Below are positions 17,289-26,005 of a stretch of DNA of 64,000 nucleotides, piece after piece. A model generated the notes under the pieces. The model worked only from the letters and a program-made list of their open reading frames with translations. It made no database searches and was not told the DNA's origin. This DNA comes from Caballeronia sordidicola (GTDB lineage: Bacteria; Pseudomonadota; Gammaproteobacteria; Burkholderiales; Burkholderiaceae). Position 1 is the stretch's first letter. Each line of letters begins with the position of its first letter. Position numbers and translations under genes: made by a program. The stretch covers positions 310,001 through 374,000 of the forward strand of contig NZ_JNFG01000199.1 of the NCBI RefSeq assembly GCF_000729995.1, read 5' to 3'.

Positions 17289-17809
17289 TGCTCAAACTCC
17301 TTTTCGACGCGACCAGCAGTTCCTGATGGTTCTCCTACCCTTCACATTGGCGTTTTCTCAAATCCTGACGCATGGCTTTATAGTGGTACGCGTTGCGTTC
17401 GATCATATCGCGCTCTGGCCGCTATGAATATAACGGCATTTTTCCTTGATTCTTGAGTCAAGAACAGTGAAGCAGCGTGTTTCATACGACTTCAGCAAAT
17501 GCTCGCAAAGCTCTCTCTCGCCGATACAAAAAGACGAAAATGGATGAGCCTTGCAATGGCGTGTTCGCCTTGCCCATGACCGGGCTGGCTGATGTCTTCC
17601 GCCGCGGGCATCCCAACCAGGAAATCACGTGGCGTGATATGGTTTTTTTATAAGCAATTCGATTCGCGGATGCCCCGTGTATTTTTGCTGTATAGAGCGA
17701 TAAGGACGCGCAATACCTCTAAATGAAAAGAGTTTGCGCCAGGCACTGCAGCGCGGTGCTCAAGTGCCGGCAGCGTTCGTGCATCCGCACGTGCTGCCGG
17801 AGAAGTCGG
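17289..17809. other. 521-bp stretch without a recognised gene
   Basis: No coding signature was seen. It contains the small perfect inverted repeat TTCTTGA-G-TCAAGAA at 17450-17464, which could be a regulator site, and an AT-rich patch near 17640-17730. Confidence 0.4.
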
Positions 17810-18460
17810 TTACTTGGGCGGCGGCAGCGAGCGATCGAGCTTGGCTGAATCCCTGACAAGCTGATCCGTCATCGCGACCGCGACCGGGCTCGAGCCCGTG
17901 GGTGGCTTCGAGCTACGCTGGTCCATGGCAGCGCGAGCGGCGGACATATCCGGCGGAGGCAACGATGGATCGAGCTTCGCCGATTCCCTGACCAGTTCGT
18001 CCGTTTCCGGTCTCGCGCCTTGAGTCGCGCCTTGAGTCGCGCCTTGAGTCGTTAACGCGCGACGGTCCAGACCGTCTCGCCCACGCTGGGCGCGCTGCGT
18101 TGGAACCACCTTCGGCGCACCCGAGTCCTGCACGTTCACCGACGCGACTGCCGTCGATGGCGCCTGCTTCAGCCGTGTCTCCGATTTCGGTTGCCCGGTG
18201 ACTTGTACGGCGGCCGAACTGGATGCAGGCGCTGCTGCCATCTCGATTGCGTCGGAGGGCTTTGACTGGCCGATGCTGCCCTCCGTCACGTGATCGCTGA
18301 CGCGCGAATCGACGACGGGAGAGCGCGCGGATTCATCCATGGCGGCCGTGACTCCTGCCATTGCGTGGCGGTCCGCCTGAAGGAACATCAGGTACGTGGC
18401 CCCTGCTGCACCGAGCAGGAGCCCTCCAATAATCATCAAAATCTTTCGGCTATTCATCAT
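17810..18460 (-). CDS. Hypothetical membrane-anchored protein with internal repeats
   Basis: This 216-residue protein has an N-terminal hydrophobic anchor (ILMIIGGLLLGAAGATYLMF, residues 7-26) and a low-complexity Ala/Ser/Pro/Gln-rich remainder, so it probably projects into the periplasm. Two imperfect copies of an 18-residue unit occur near the C-terminus (DELVRESAKLDPSLPPPD and DQLVRDSAKLDRSLPPPK), and a TQGA triple repeat is encoded by a 12-bp tandem repeat. No enzyme family is recognised. The ribosome site before the double ATG at 18457-18460 is weak. It follows the SRPBCC gene on the same strand after about 190 bases. Confidence 0.65.
   Translation of the reverse strand: MMNSRKILMIIGGLLLGAAGATYLMFLQADRHAMAGVTAAMDESARSPVVDSRVSDHVTEGSIGQSKPSDAIEMAAAPASSSAAVQVTGQPKSETRLKQAPSTAVASVNVQDSGAPKVVPTQRAQRGRDGLDRRALTTQGATQGATQGARPETDELVRESAKLDPSLPPPDMSAARAAMDQRSSKPPTGSSPVAVAMTDQLVRDSAKLDRSLPPPK
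18014..18049. repeat. 12-bp tandem repeat, three copies, inside the hypothetical gene
   Basis: Three exact copies of CGCGCCTTGAGT encode (TQGA)x3 on the minus strand. The unit is a multiple of three, so slippage would change protein length without a frameshift. Confidence 0.85.
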
Positions 18461-18647
18461 ACTTACTGACTGATCTTTTAAACGTCGGAGTTAACCATGA
18501 TAAACGACTGATCACGGTTTTCATCAGACAAATGGCAGCGATGGCGGACCTGATGAGCAGGAATGGAAGAGCGATATCCAGAGAATTGCATTGCATCGAG
18601 GTAAAGAGCGACCATTGCAGAGCGTTCAATCCATTGGCGCGCTGGCT

Positions 18648-19136
18648 TCATCCATGCTCGATGCCAAGCAGCCGCGCGTCCAGCCGCCGCGCTAGCGCCG
18701 CGCCGCCTTCGCGCATCACTGCATCGTGATTCCATTGGAAAACCGGTCGCAACAACGGCGCCAATGCATTCATCCATGCGCGGTTCGTATGCACGCACCA
18801 GTCGTAGCGGACCACGGTACGGTTGCGTCCGTCGGTCGAAAAGCTCCACCGTCCGGCGCCTTCGACGTCGCCACTGGCTTCCCCTTCCAGCGCGACCAAC
18901 GGGTCGACGCGCGTCACCCGCATATCGAACACAAGGCGATAAGGCAACCAGCCTTTCCACGTATAGCGTTGTACGACCCCCACGCCCTGATCGGAACCCG
19001 CCTCTAGCTGGTCCACGCGCTCGACGTTATTCCACCACTCGGGCCAGCGCGCCGAATCCTGGATTGCCGCCCAAACTTCCTGCACTGGCGCATCGATACG
19101 CCAAATGGTGGAAAAGCGGTATTCGACTGTCCGCAA
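18648..19136 (-). CDS. SRPBCC (polyketide cyclase/dehydrase-like) family protein
   Basis: This protein of about 162 residues has a START-like fold: YRFSTIWRIDAPVQEVWAAI at the N-terminus, then DSARWPEWWNNVERVDQLE and GRWSFSTDGRNRTVVRYDW. The fold binds hydrophobic ligands; relatives are often annotated polyketide cyclase or polyketide transport protein without proof. I chose the TTG at 19136 (LRTVEYRF) because GGAGG lies 4 bases upstream and relatives start there; an alternative TTG at 19214 would add 26 residues. The ligand is unknown. Confidence 0.75.
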   Translation of the reverse strand: MRTVEYRFSTIWRIDAPVQEVWAAIQDSARWPEWWNNVERVDQLEAGSDQGVGVVQRYTWKGWLPYRLVFDMRVTRVDPLVALEGEASGDVEGAGRWSFSTDGRNRTVVRYDWCVHTNRAWMNALAPLLRPVFQWNHDAVMREGGAALARRLDARLLGIEHG

Positions 19137-19643
19137 GCTGCCTCCATTCTGAGTCAAGCGAGTCGAAAGCTGACCTGCGGTTTGCCGCGTCCCGCCGACG
19201 CACAGCAGTTTCAATGCAACCTTCTATGCCTGGTTGAGATTTATGCATAGGCGTCGCTATGCAAATCTTCGCATCGCTACCTTTCGGGGTCATTCGACGG
19301 CTCGTCAATTTCTCGGGCGCGAATGACGGCTTTCGGGAGAGTCGACAGATCGAGATCCATTACATTCTTTCGTTATCTTAACCAGTATCCATCGTTTAAC
19401 TTACATCCCTCGTTTTGCCCGTGCGCGATCGCGCATTCGTCCCCAACTTCTCGCTTGCTTCCAGGTGCATTCGGCTACCATCCGAAAGCACCCTGTCCCC
19501 GTTTACGACTGCACTCGTAAGTGGAAGGCAATATCGGTGCTTTCCCGTAACCGCGCCCCTGTTCCCGGCAATCAATTGATTGCCTCTTTGGATGAGCAGG
19601 CGATTGCTGCATTGACTTTAACGAGACCAATGGAGGTTGGGCA
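19137..19643. other. 507-bp divergent intergenic region with two palindromes
   Basis: It separates the SRPBCC gene (minus) from the MBL-fold gene (plus). It holds TGCATAG-gcgtcg-CTATGCA (19244-19263) nearer the SRPBCC gene and an 18-bp perfect palindrome at 19567-19584 nearer the MBL gene. No gene is recognised. Confidence 0.5.
19567..19584. promoter_or_regulatory. 18-bp perfect palindrome upstream of the MBL-fold gene
   Basis: GGCAATCAATTGATTGCC has two-fold symmetry over all 18 bases and lies about 60 bases before the start codon, a usual place for a dimeric repressor site (TetR, GntR or similar). The binding protein is not evident in the window. Confidence 0.5.
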
Positions 19644-20774
19644 ATGGACGAAAGATATTTGGGTAGCTGGTCGCGTCGCCGCGTACTGCGCGCTGGAGGA
19701 CTGGGCGCGCTAGGTGTGCTTTCAGGCGCGCTGCTCGGCGAATCGCGTGTTGCGTTCGCCGAGCCGTTGAACGGGCCGGTGCCTGTCGTCGACAAAGTAT
19801 CGGTTCGGGTCGTCACCGATTCGTCTTATTCGGCTCTGGAAAGTAGTCGTCGCATCGGCAACGTTGACGTGCAGCGCTTCGGCCTGGCCCTCGCACAAGA
19901 TCAGAGTCCGCGCCTCGCGATCGAGAACGAATGGGGCCTCTCCATGCATGTCGAGTCCTCGCAAGGAGCGCAAAGCAAGCAGATATTGATCGACTTCGGC
20001 TATACGCCCGAGACGTTGAACAATAATATTGGCCTTCTGAAAATCGATCCGGCGCAACTCGACGCGCTACTGCTCACACACGGACACTACGACCACTTTG
20101 GCGGCATGGTTGGCTTCCTCCAGGCCAACCGCGACAAGTTGAAATCGCAGCTTCCCATTTATCTTGGTGGTGAAGAGTGTTTTTGTACACGCGAAATTGG
20201 CGTTCGCCAGTTCGGCTCGCTAGACCGGCAGGCGATGCGGGACGCCAACCTGAACGTCATCTTCGCGGAGCATCCCGCAGTCGTGGCGAATCACGCGTTC
20301 ACTACGGGCTGGATTCCCCAGACTACGTTCGAGAAGCCGCTCAATCCCAGCAACATGACCGTAGGTGTGCGTAATGGCGTGGGCTGTGCCGCCGACAAAT
20401 TGCCGCTGGACAAGCAGAGTGCCACGACGATTCCCGACGATTTTCAACATGAACAGGGCACAGCTTATCTGGTGAAGGATCGGGGGCTCGTGGTGCTGAC
20501 ATCGTGCGCGCACCGCGGTGTTCTCAATACCGTCAAGACAGCAATGAAAGTGTCGGGGGTTAGCCGGGTTCACGCGATCGTAGGCGGCTTTCATCTTGCG
20601 CCGCAGCCGCCGGAGTACCAGCAGGCCACGGTGAACATGCTGAAGGAGATCAATCCGGACTACCTGATCCCAATGCATTGTTCGGGCGAAGCGTTTTACG
20701 CGATGGCGACCCAGGCAATGCCAGGAAAGGTACTTTGGTCATCGACAGGCACGCGCTTCACATTCGGCGCCTGA
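19644..20774 (+). CDS. Tat-exported metallo-beta-lactamase-fold hydrolase
   Basis: This 376-residue protein has a Tat signal at residues 10-40 (SRRRVLRAGG followed by a hydrophobic stretch and AFA). The MBL fold shows the zinc motif LLTHGHYDHFGG near residue 150, a Cys-rich loop (GGEECFCTREIG), SCAHRGVLN and a late metal histidine in PMHCSGEAFY. This domain order matches the archaeal/bacterial dihydropterin-phosphate synthase-like MBL subgroup, whose real substrates are mostly unknown. Export through Tat suggests metal is inserted in the cytoplasm. A hairpin (20822-20843) lies 50 bases downstream. It is a single-gene unit facing the sigma-54 regulator. Confidence 0.85.
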   Translation: MDERYLGSWSRRRVLRAGGLGALGVLSGALLGESRVAFAEPLNGPVPVVDKVSVRVVTDSSYSALESSRRIGNVDVQRFGLALAQDQSPRLAIENEWGLSMHVESSQGAQSKQILIDFGYTPETLNNNIGLLKIDPAQLDALLLTHGHYDHFGGMVGFLQANRDKLKSQLPIYLGGEECFCTREIGVRQFGSLDRQAMRDANLNVIFAEHPAVVANHAFTTGWIPQTTFEKPLNPSNMTVGVRNGVGCAADKLPLDKQSATTIPDDFQHEQGTAYLVKDRGLVVLTSCAHRGVLNTVKTAMKVSGVSRVHAIVGGFHLAPQPPEYQQATVNMLKEINPDYLIPMHCSGEAFYAMATQAMPGKVLWSSTGTRFTFGA

Positions 20775-21000
20775 CAGGTCGAGTAGCCCTCGCCGAAACG
20801 AAATCAATAGGCATTCCGGATGCCGCCCGCAGTGCTGGGCGGCACCTGTCCGGGGAGGGCTCAGCCAGGAAACTCACACGCTGGCGCTCGTGCTGCATGA
20901 GCGCGGAACCCCGGGTATGCAGGACGACAGTGGCGCCAATCAGTGCCCCGAGGTCAAAATCGCCGCGCAGAAGACGGGACTCGTCTGCTATAAGAGCAAT

Positions 21001-22410
21001 TCAGTCGAGGAATCTGGCGTCTCCGGAAAACCCGGCGCGGTTCACTTCACCATTTCGCATGCTGTAGGCAGACAAGATCCGGTACAAGGTGACGCGGGAC
21101 ACCCCGAGGTCCCGCGCAGCTTCGCCCACGCGCCCGCGATTCCTTAACAACGTCATTTCGATCGCCTTCCTTTCCCCCACTTCCCGTGCCTGCGCAAGCG
21201 ACATCGGGATACCTTGCGCAAACTCACCCAGCTCCAGATCGCTCGCACCGATCAGCCGCCCTTCTGCCATCACGATCGCGCGCCTCACGCGATTGATCAG
21301 TTCACGCACGTTGCCCGGCCAGCGATAGTTATGAATGGCTGCGATCGCGTCGGGTGCAAACCCGCGCAGACGCCGGTTTGAGTCCTTTTCGAACCGATCG
21401 AGCATGTGTCTGGCCAGCACTTCGATATCCTTGCCACGCTCACGCAACGGTGGTTCATCGATTTGCAGCACGCATAGGCGGTGATACAGGTCAGCACGAA
21501 ATCGGCCTTCAGCCATCGCGCTTTGCATGTCGACATGGGTCGCCGAGACAATGCGCACATCCACAGGCATGGACTCATGACTGCCCAGGCGCTCGATCTT
21601 GCGCTCCTGAAGGAAACGCAGCAGGCTCGCCTGACTCTCCAGCGGCAAGTCGCCAATTTCATCGAGAAACAGCGTGCCGCCATTCGCCGCTTCCACGCGG
21701 CCGATCTTGCGCTGGTTTGCGCCAGTGAAGGCGCCGCGTTCGTACCCGAACAACTCGGACTGCAAAAGATGCGGAGGAATCGCCCCGCAATTGATCGCAA
21801 CAAACGGCCGGTCGCGCCGCTCCGAGTGCGCGTGAATGGCCACGGCTGTCAGTTCCTTGCCCGTTCCCGATTCGCCTGAGATAAACACCGACGCGTCGGT
21901 CGCGGCCACCTTGCGGATCGCACGGAAGAGCGAAAGCATCGCGTCGCACGAGCCGATCATTTCGCCCTCCGTGCCGGCATCGTCTTTGTCATTGCCTGCG
22001 TCGCGCGCGGCGCTGTCATGCAGCGCCACCATTCCGTAAGCGTGGCCCAGCGCATTCAGAATCCGCTCGCCTGATGCCTGGGTCGTGACATAGTCAAAGC
22101 AGAAATCGCGGACAAGGCGTCGGATGGTTGGATCTTCAAGCTGCTCGGGCGACACGAGCGCCACCCATCCCACGGTCTTTACCGATAACCACGTTTCGGC
22201 CAGACGCAGGTTGGCCAGCACGCCTCGCGCCGAGAAATCAAGCAGTCCACCACTAGGTTGCGACGAAAAATCCCCCGGTTCACGATCCAGTTCCAGCGCT
22301 TTGACGGTCCAGCCGCGCGTGTCCAGCAGCGAACGAAGTTCGAGCGTCAGAGGATTGCCAACGCTAAACAGATGCCTGGGAAGTCGGGAAGAAGCAGCCA
22401 TGAAAGTCAT
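21001..22410 (-). CDS. Sigma-54-dependent activator, VpsR-like
   Basis: This 469-residue enhancer-binding protein has three parts. Residues 1-about 130 form a degenerate receiver-like domain of the VpsR type. The AAA+ domain at about 150-385 has Walker A GESGTGKE (179-186), the sigma-54 loop GAFTGA (226-231) and Walker B GGTLFLDEIGDL. The C-terminal Fis-type HTH is GRVGEAARDLGVSRVTLYRIL. In Burkholderia and Vibrio, VpsR/BerB-like proteins drive biofilm or polysaccharide genes and respond to cyclic di-GMP; a PAS-GGDEF-EAL protein lies 20 kb away, but a link is only inferred. The ribosome site is unclear and an ATG at 22401 is an alternative start. A decayed SDR gene abuts its 5' end. Confidence 0.88.
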   Translation of the reverse strand: MTFMAASSRLPRHLFSVGNPLTLELRSLLDTRGWTVKALELDREPGDFSSQPSGGLLDFSARGVLANLRLAETWLSVKTVGWVALVSPEQLEDPTIRRLVRDFCFDYVTTQASGERILNALGHAYGMVALHDSAARDAGNDKDDAGTEGEMIGSCDAMLSLFRAIRKVAATDASVFISGESGTGKELTAVAIHAHSERRDRPFVAINCGAIPPHLLQSELFGYERGAFTGANQRKIGRVEAANGGTLFLDEIGDLPLESQASLLRFLQERKIERLGSHESMPVDVRIVSATHVDMQSAMAEGRFRADLYHRLCVLQIDEPPLRERGKDIEVLARHMLDRFEKDSNRRLRGFAPDAIAAIHNYRWPGNVRELINRVRRAIVMAEGRLIGASDLELGEFAQGIPMSLAQAREVGERKAIEMTLLRNRGRVGEAARDLGVSRVTLYRILSAYSMRNGEVNRAGFSGDARFLD

Positions 22411-22796
22411 ACCGGTTAGTTAAAGCGAACACCGCCATCAAACGCTGCTGAACCAGCCAAGCGGGCGTTGAGGCGAACACGGAGTCGATGTCATCGTCAC
22501 TCGCATCCACGATCGGCGAGTGCCTTACCAAACCACCAGCGTTGTTGAGCAGCACATCAATCTGGCCGAAGGCTGCACGCACCTCCGACATGGGCCTGTC
22601 GACCTCGATGATCTCGCCTACGTCTGCGTAAAACGGCCCGGCAGGGTTGCCGGGCCCCAAGAACATCCGGACTACTTATTAGCCTCTTGCGTTGCTGCCA
22701 TCCCGCACAGCTACGCACGCTGCTGCATTGCCGGACCCGGGGGCGGTCGCAGCTCCGATGCCGGCGCCAGCTCCCGTCCCCATGATCACGACAATC
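22411..22796 (-). pseudogene. Decayed short-chain dehydrogenase/reductase gene
   Basis: Two SDR pieces survive in different frames. Near 22740-22796 the minus strand encodes KIVVIMGTGAGAGIGAATA, the N-terminal nucleotide-binding glycine motif. Near 22475-22600 it encodes VRAAFGQIDVLLNNAGG and IVDASDDDIDSVF, the NNAG strand. Sequence between them is disrupted, and the catalytic YxxxK half is missing because the sigma-54 regulator begins at 22410. The 5' end runs straight into the 31-bp tandem repeat, whose last unit appears to contain the first codons of the SDR frame. Confidence 0.7.
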
Positions 22797-22920
22797 TTTT
22801 CTCTCAGGCTCTAGACCGCGCCCTTTCTTTTCTCTCGGGCTCTAAACTGCACCCTGTATTTTCTCTCGGGCTCTGGACTGCGCCCTTTCTTTTCTCTCAG
22901 ACTCTAGACCGCACCCCGTA
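22797..22920. repeat. Four tandem copies of a 31-bp unit
   Basis: Units start at 22797, 22828, 22859 and 22890, each exactly 31 bp, beginning TTTTCTCTC and containing CTCTAGAC or close variants. The last three bases alternate TTC, GTA, TTC, GTA, so the array looks like a duplicated 62-bp dimer. There are no unique spacers, so it is not CRISPR. It lies 4 bases past the LysR stop and directly against the SDR remnant. Confidence 0.9.
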
Positions 22921-22924
22921 GTAA

Positions 22925-23842
22925 TTAATGACCGCTTTGCGTCATAGCTTCGAATTGCTTGAAAAAACGGGTGAGACAGTTCAAAAATTCCTCACCGATC
23001 GGCGACAGTTCCTTCGGGCTGGGAGCCAGGATTGCTACAGGCGGCGTGTTGTCCGACACCCCTGCTATGGGCCGCCAGACAACCTCTCCCCGATCAATTT
23101 CGTCGATGAAACCCAGCTTCGTAAAAAACCCGACTCCACGTCCCCGAACCACCATGGACTTGATCACACGGATAGAGTTGGACTGCATATGAACCTTCGT
23201 TTCCTCCCAGTGGCGGGAGTACTCGAGCGACAACGGGCTCGGTAATTCATCGGCGACGCCCGTTTGAAAAATGGGATATTCACGACACTCCTCGAACGTC
23301 ACCTGGTCTTTCTTTGCCAGCGGATGAGAAGCCGACAGCACAGCGCCGCTGGGGAAACTCGCGGTGGCGGCGATCCGCGTTCCGGCAGGCGCTTTCTGGC
23401 AAAAGCTGATGCCTATGTCGAATTGCCCCGACGCCACTCGCTCCGCCACCTTGGACAACGATGCATACTGGATTGCGTAGGTCACGGCGGGAAACGACTC
23501 GCCAAAATCGTCGATAGCCGCCGGCAACAGTTTCTCCATGGCCGAGTCCATTGCAATAACGGAAATATGGCCGGTTCGCTCGCCTTTCATTGCGTCGAAC
23601 TCCGCACGCATCGCATGAAAACCATCCAGCGTTTCGCGGATATGCTTGAGCAACCGTTCGCCCGCGGGCGTCAGCTTCAGCCCGCTCGGCAGGCGGTCGA
23701 ATAGTTCAACCGCCAGTTCATCTTCGAGGTTCCGAATCTGCCGGTTGATAGCACTCGGCGCAACGAACAAATGTTGCGCCGCCTTGCGCATCGAACCGCA
23801 CCGGGCAACTTCAGTAAAATATTTTAAAACGCTGGCATGCAT
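22925..23842 (-). CDS. LysR family transcriptional regulator
   Basis: This 305-residue regulator has the N-terminal LysR HTH (FTEVARCGSMRKAAQHLFVA, then SAINRQIRNLEDEL) and a LysR substrate domain (GHISVIAMDSAMEKLLPAAI, FDIGISFCQKAP). The long frame can be extended 35 codons upstream, but MHASVLKYF at 23842 is the natural family start. It is on the same strand as, and 212 bases downstream of, the ABC/CoA-transferase operon, so it is the likely local regulator, possibly activating the operon in response to the imported acid. Co-inducer and binding site are unknown. Confidence 0.9.
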   Translation of the reverse strand: MHASVLKYFTEVARCGSMRKAAQHLFVAPSAINRQIRNLEDELAVELFDRLPSGLKLTPAGERLLKHIRETLDGFHAMRAEFDAMKGERTGHISVIAMDSAMEKLLPAAIDDFGESFPAVTYAIQYASLSKVAERVASGQFDIGISFCQKAPAGTRIAATASFPSGAVLSASHPLAKKDQVTFEECREYPIFQTGVADELPSPLSLEYSRHWEETKVHMQSNSIRVIKSMVVRGRGVGFFTKLGFIDEIDRGEVVWRPIAGVSDNTPPVAILAPSPKELSPIGEEFLNCLTRFFKQFEAMTQSGH

Positions 23843-24054
23843 GGAAATCTCAACCTCGTTACCCGTATTACTGTCTCGTATAGCTGCGGATTTCCGGATG
23901 GCCGATGCCGGTCGAGCCGGCGCCGCACGCTCCGCGGGGACTGCCAAGCCCTGTTACCGCAGGCCCGAAGAATCCGCAATTGATCCGCTCATATTTTCCA
24001 AACCCGGCTGGTCATCCTTGACATCAATGCATGCCCCGGTCATGACATGTGCCA

Positions 24055-24828
24055 TCAGAGCCCTCTCCACACGGGCTTACGATGCTCCTTGAATGCCAGG
24101 ACGCCTTCCAGCGCATCTTCGGATTCCAGCGCGGTGACCAGCGCGGGCAAGCGCATGCCCTGCGCAGCGGACGGAGACAGTCCCTGCGTCGAGCGCACGA
24201 AAGCCTTGATTGCGCGCACCGACAACGGCGCACAGGACAAGATCTCGCCGACCCAGCGCTCGACCGCCACATCGAGATCCGCGCGCGGCACGACCTCGTT
24301 GACGAGTCCCATCTCGAACGCTTCGGTTGCCTTGACGTGTCGTCCGGTCAGCAGCATGCCCATCGCATGACGGTAGGGAATCTGGCGCGCGAGCAGCGTC
24401 ATGCCGCCGTCGAGCGGCATCCTGCCCACTTTCGGCTCCGGCAGCGCGAAGGTGGCTTCGTAGCACGCAACGGCGATGTCGCAGCCAAGCATCAGTTCCA
24501 GTCCGCCGCCAAGCGCATACCCATTGACGCGCGCGATGACCGGCACGTTCAACGTATCGCGTAGCGGCAATCCGCCGAAACCTTTTGGCAGCGGATGCGC
24601 CCAGTAATCGAGCCCGCTGGAACCTGCCGCTTTTATATCCGCGCCGCTGCAGAACGCGCGCTCGCCGGCGCCGGTCAGCACAACCACGCGGACGTCCGGG
24701 TCCCGTTCGATCCGTTGCCAGATATTTTCCAGTTCCTGCTGCGCGGCCGAGTCGAGTGCGTTAAGCACCTCGGGCCTCGAAATCGTGACCCGTGCAACAC
24801 CGCCGTTCACTTCCAGAGTTACGCCCAT
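24055..24828 (-). CDS. Enoyl-CoA hydratase/isomerase, last enzyme of the ABC/CoA-transferase operon
   Basis: This 257-residue crotonase has both canonical motifs: ISRPEVLNALDS, the oxyanion region FCSGADIKA, and GGGLELMLGCDIAVACYEA with FALPEPKVGRMPLDGG. Length and motifs fit a catalytic hydratase, including the second-motif glutamate region. AGGTGA lies 6 bases before the ATG. It starts 13 bases after the CoA-transferase stop and so is translated from the same mRNA. It probably hydrates the unsaturated acyl-CoA formed from the substrate activated by the CoA-transferase. Confidence 0.88.
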   Translation of the reverse strand: MGVTLEVNGGVARVTISRPEVLNALDSAAQQELENIWQRIERDPDVRVVVLTGAGERAFCSGADIKAAGSSGLDYWAHPLPKGFGGLPLRDTLNVPVIARVNGYALGGGLELMLGCDIAVACYEATFALPEPKVGRMPLDGGMTLLARQIPYRHAMGMLLTGRHVKATEAFEMGLVNEVVPRADLDVAVERWVGEILSCAPLSVRAIKAFVRSTQGLSPSAAQGMRLPALVTALESEDALEGVLAFKEHRKPVWRGL

Positions 24829-24841
24829 TGAATGTCACCTG

Positions 24842-26005
24842 TCATTTGACGAAGTCGTCGCCAAGTACCTCGGCGGTATGCTGTCCGAGAGAAGGCGGTG
24901 GCCGGCGCAGTTCAACCGGTGACGCCGACATCCGGATCGGGCTGCCGATCAGCTTCAACTCCCGCCCTATTCCCTGCCCTTGCAAAATCATCTGGTTGTG
25001 ATGCGTCTGTTCGTCGTCCAGCACCTCGCGCAGATGCTTCACAGGTGCGCACAGCAGATCCTTTTCTTCCAGCAGGCGAAGCCAGTGATCGCGGGTCTCG
25101 CGGCGAAAGCCCTCGGCCAGGATGCGGCGAAGTTCAGCCTTGTGCAGCAATTGCTGCCCGAGATTGCAGTAGCGCGGGTCAGTGGACAGGTCATCGATTC
25201 CGAGCACATCGCAGATGTCGCGTAACGGGTTCGACTTGAACGCACCGACAAGCACAAACGCCGCATCCTTCGCGTGAAATACCGACGACAGCGGCATCGC
25301 GGCCCAATTCAGATCGGAGCCTTCCATCATCAGCATGGCCGCCTCCTGCATCTGGATGGCAAGCATTGAGTCGTACAGCGACACGGATATTTTCTGGCCG
25401 ATACCGGTCCTGTCGCGATGGAGCAGCGCGAGCAAAATGCCCTGCACCATGTGCATGCCGGCCGAGTAGTCCGCAAGCGTGGTCGGATAGATGTTCAGCG
25501 GCACCGACTCGTCCGAGCGCCGGGCCATGACACCCGACATTGCCTGCGCCAACACATCCTGCCCTCCCTTCGCGCTATAGGGGCCTGTTTCGCCAAAGCC
25601 GGTTCCGACGGCAAAGATAATCCGTTCGTTAAGCTTTCTGCATTCCTCATAGCCGAGGCCCATACGCTCCATCACCCCGGCGCGAAAATTACTGGTCACG
25701 ACGTCAGCGCCGGCAATGAGTTTCTTGACGGCTTCCAGCTGTGCCGGGTCGCGCAAATTGAGCGCCACGCTCCGTTTGTTGCGGTTCAGGCTGCAGAAGA
25801 CCGGGTTATCCGCGCCTGCGACCGGCCGGAACGTCGAGCGGCTCAGATCTCCTTCAGCTTGCCGCTCGATCTTGATCACGTCCGCACCGTAGTCGGCCAG
25901 CATTTGGGTGCACACGGGGCCCATCATCACTTGCGTGAAATCGACAACTTTGACTCCCGACAGCGGGAGCTCAGACACAGACGACTTGAACGAAACCGAA
26001 CTCAT
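24842..26005 (-). CDS. Class III CoA-transferase (CaiB/BaiF family)
   Basis: This 387-residue protein has family landmarks: LPLSGVKVVDFTQVMMGPVC at the N-terminus, ADYGADVIKIERQAEGD, RNKRSVALNLRDP, and NFRAGVMERMGLGYEE, with the catalytic Asp expected in the IYPTTLADYSAGMH region. It moves CoA between acyl-CoA donors and an organic acid acceptor. Its ATG overlaps the stop of the FAD oxidoreductase gene by 4 bases, showing translational coupling. In context it activates the acid brought in by the ABC importer; donor and acceptor cannot be read from sequence. Confidence 0.9.
   Translation of the reverse strand: MSSVSFKSSVSELPLSGVKVVDFTQVMMGPVCTQMLADYGADVIKIERQAEGDLSRSTFRPVAGADNPVFCSLNRNKRSVALNLRDPAQLEAVKKLIAGADVVTSNFRAGVMERMGLGYEECRKLNERIIFAVGTGFGETGPYSAKGGQDVLAQAMSGVMARRSDESVPLNIYPTTLADYSAGMHMVQGILLALLHRDRTGIGQKISVSLYDSMLAIQMQEAAMLMMEGSDLNWAAMPLSSVFHAKDAAFVLVGAFKSNPLRDICDVLGIDDLSTDPRYCNLGQQLLHKAELRRILAEGFRRETRDHWLRLLEEKDLLCAPVKHLREVLDDEQTHHNQMILQGQGIGRELKLIGSPIRMSASPVELRRPPPSLGQHTAEVLGDDFVK

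Noticed and set aside
22797..22920. CRISPR-like repeats
   Set aside because: The 31-bp units are directly adjacent with no spacers and there are no cas genes.
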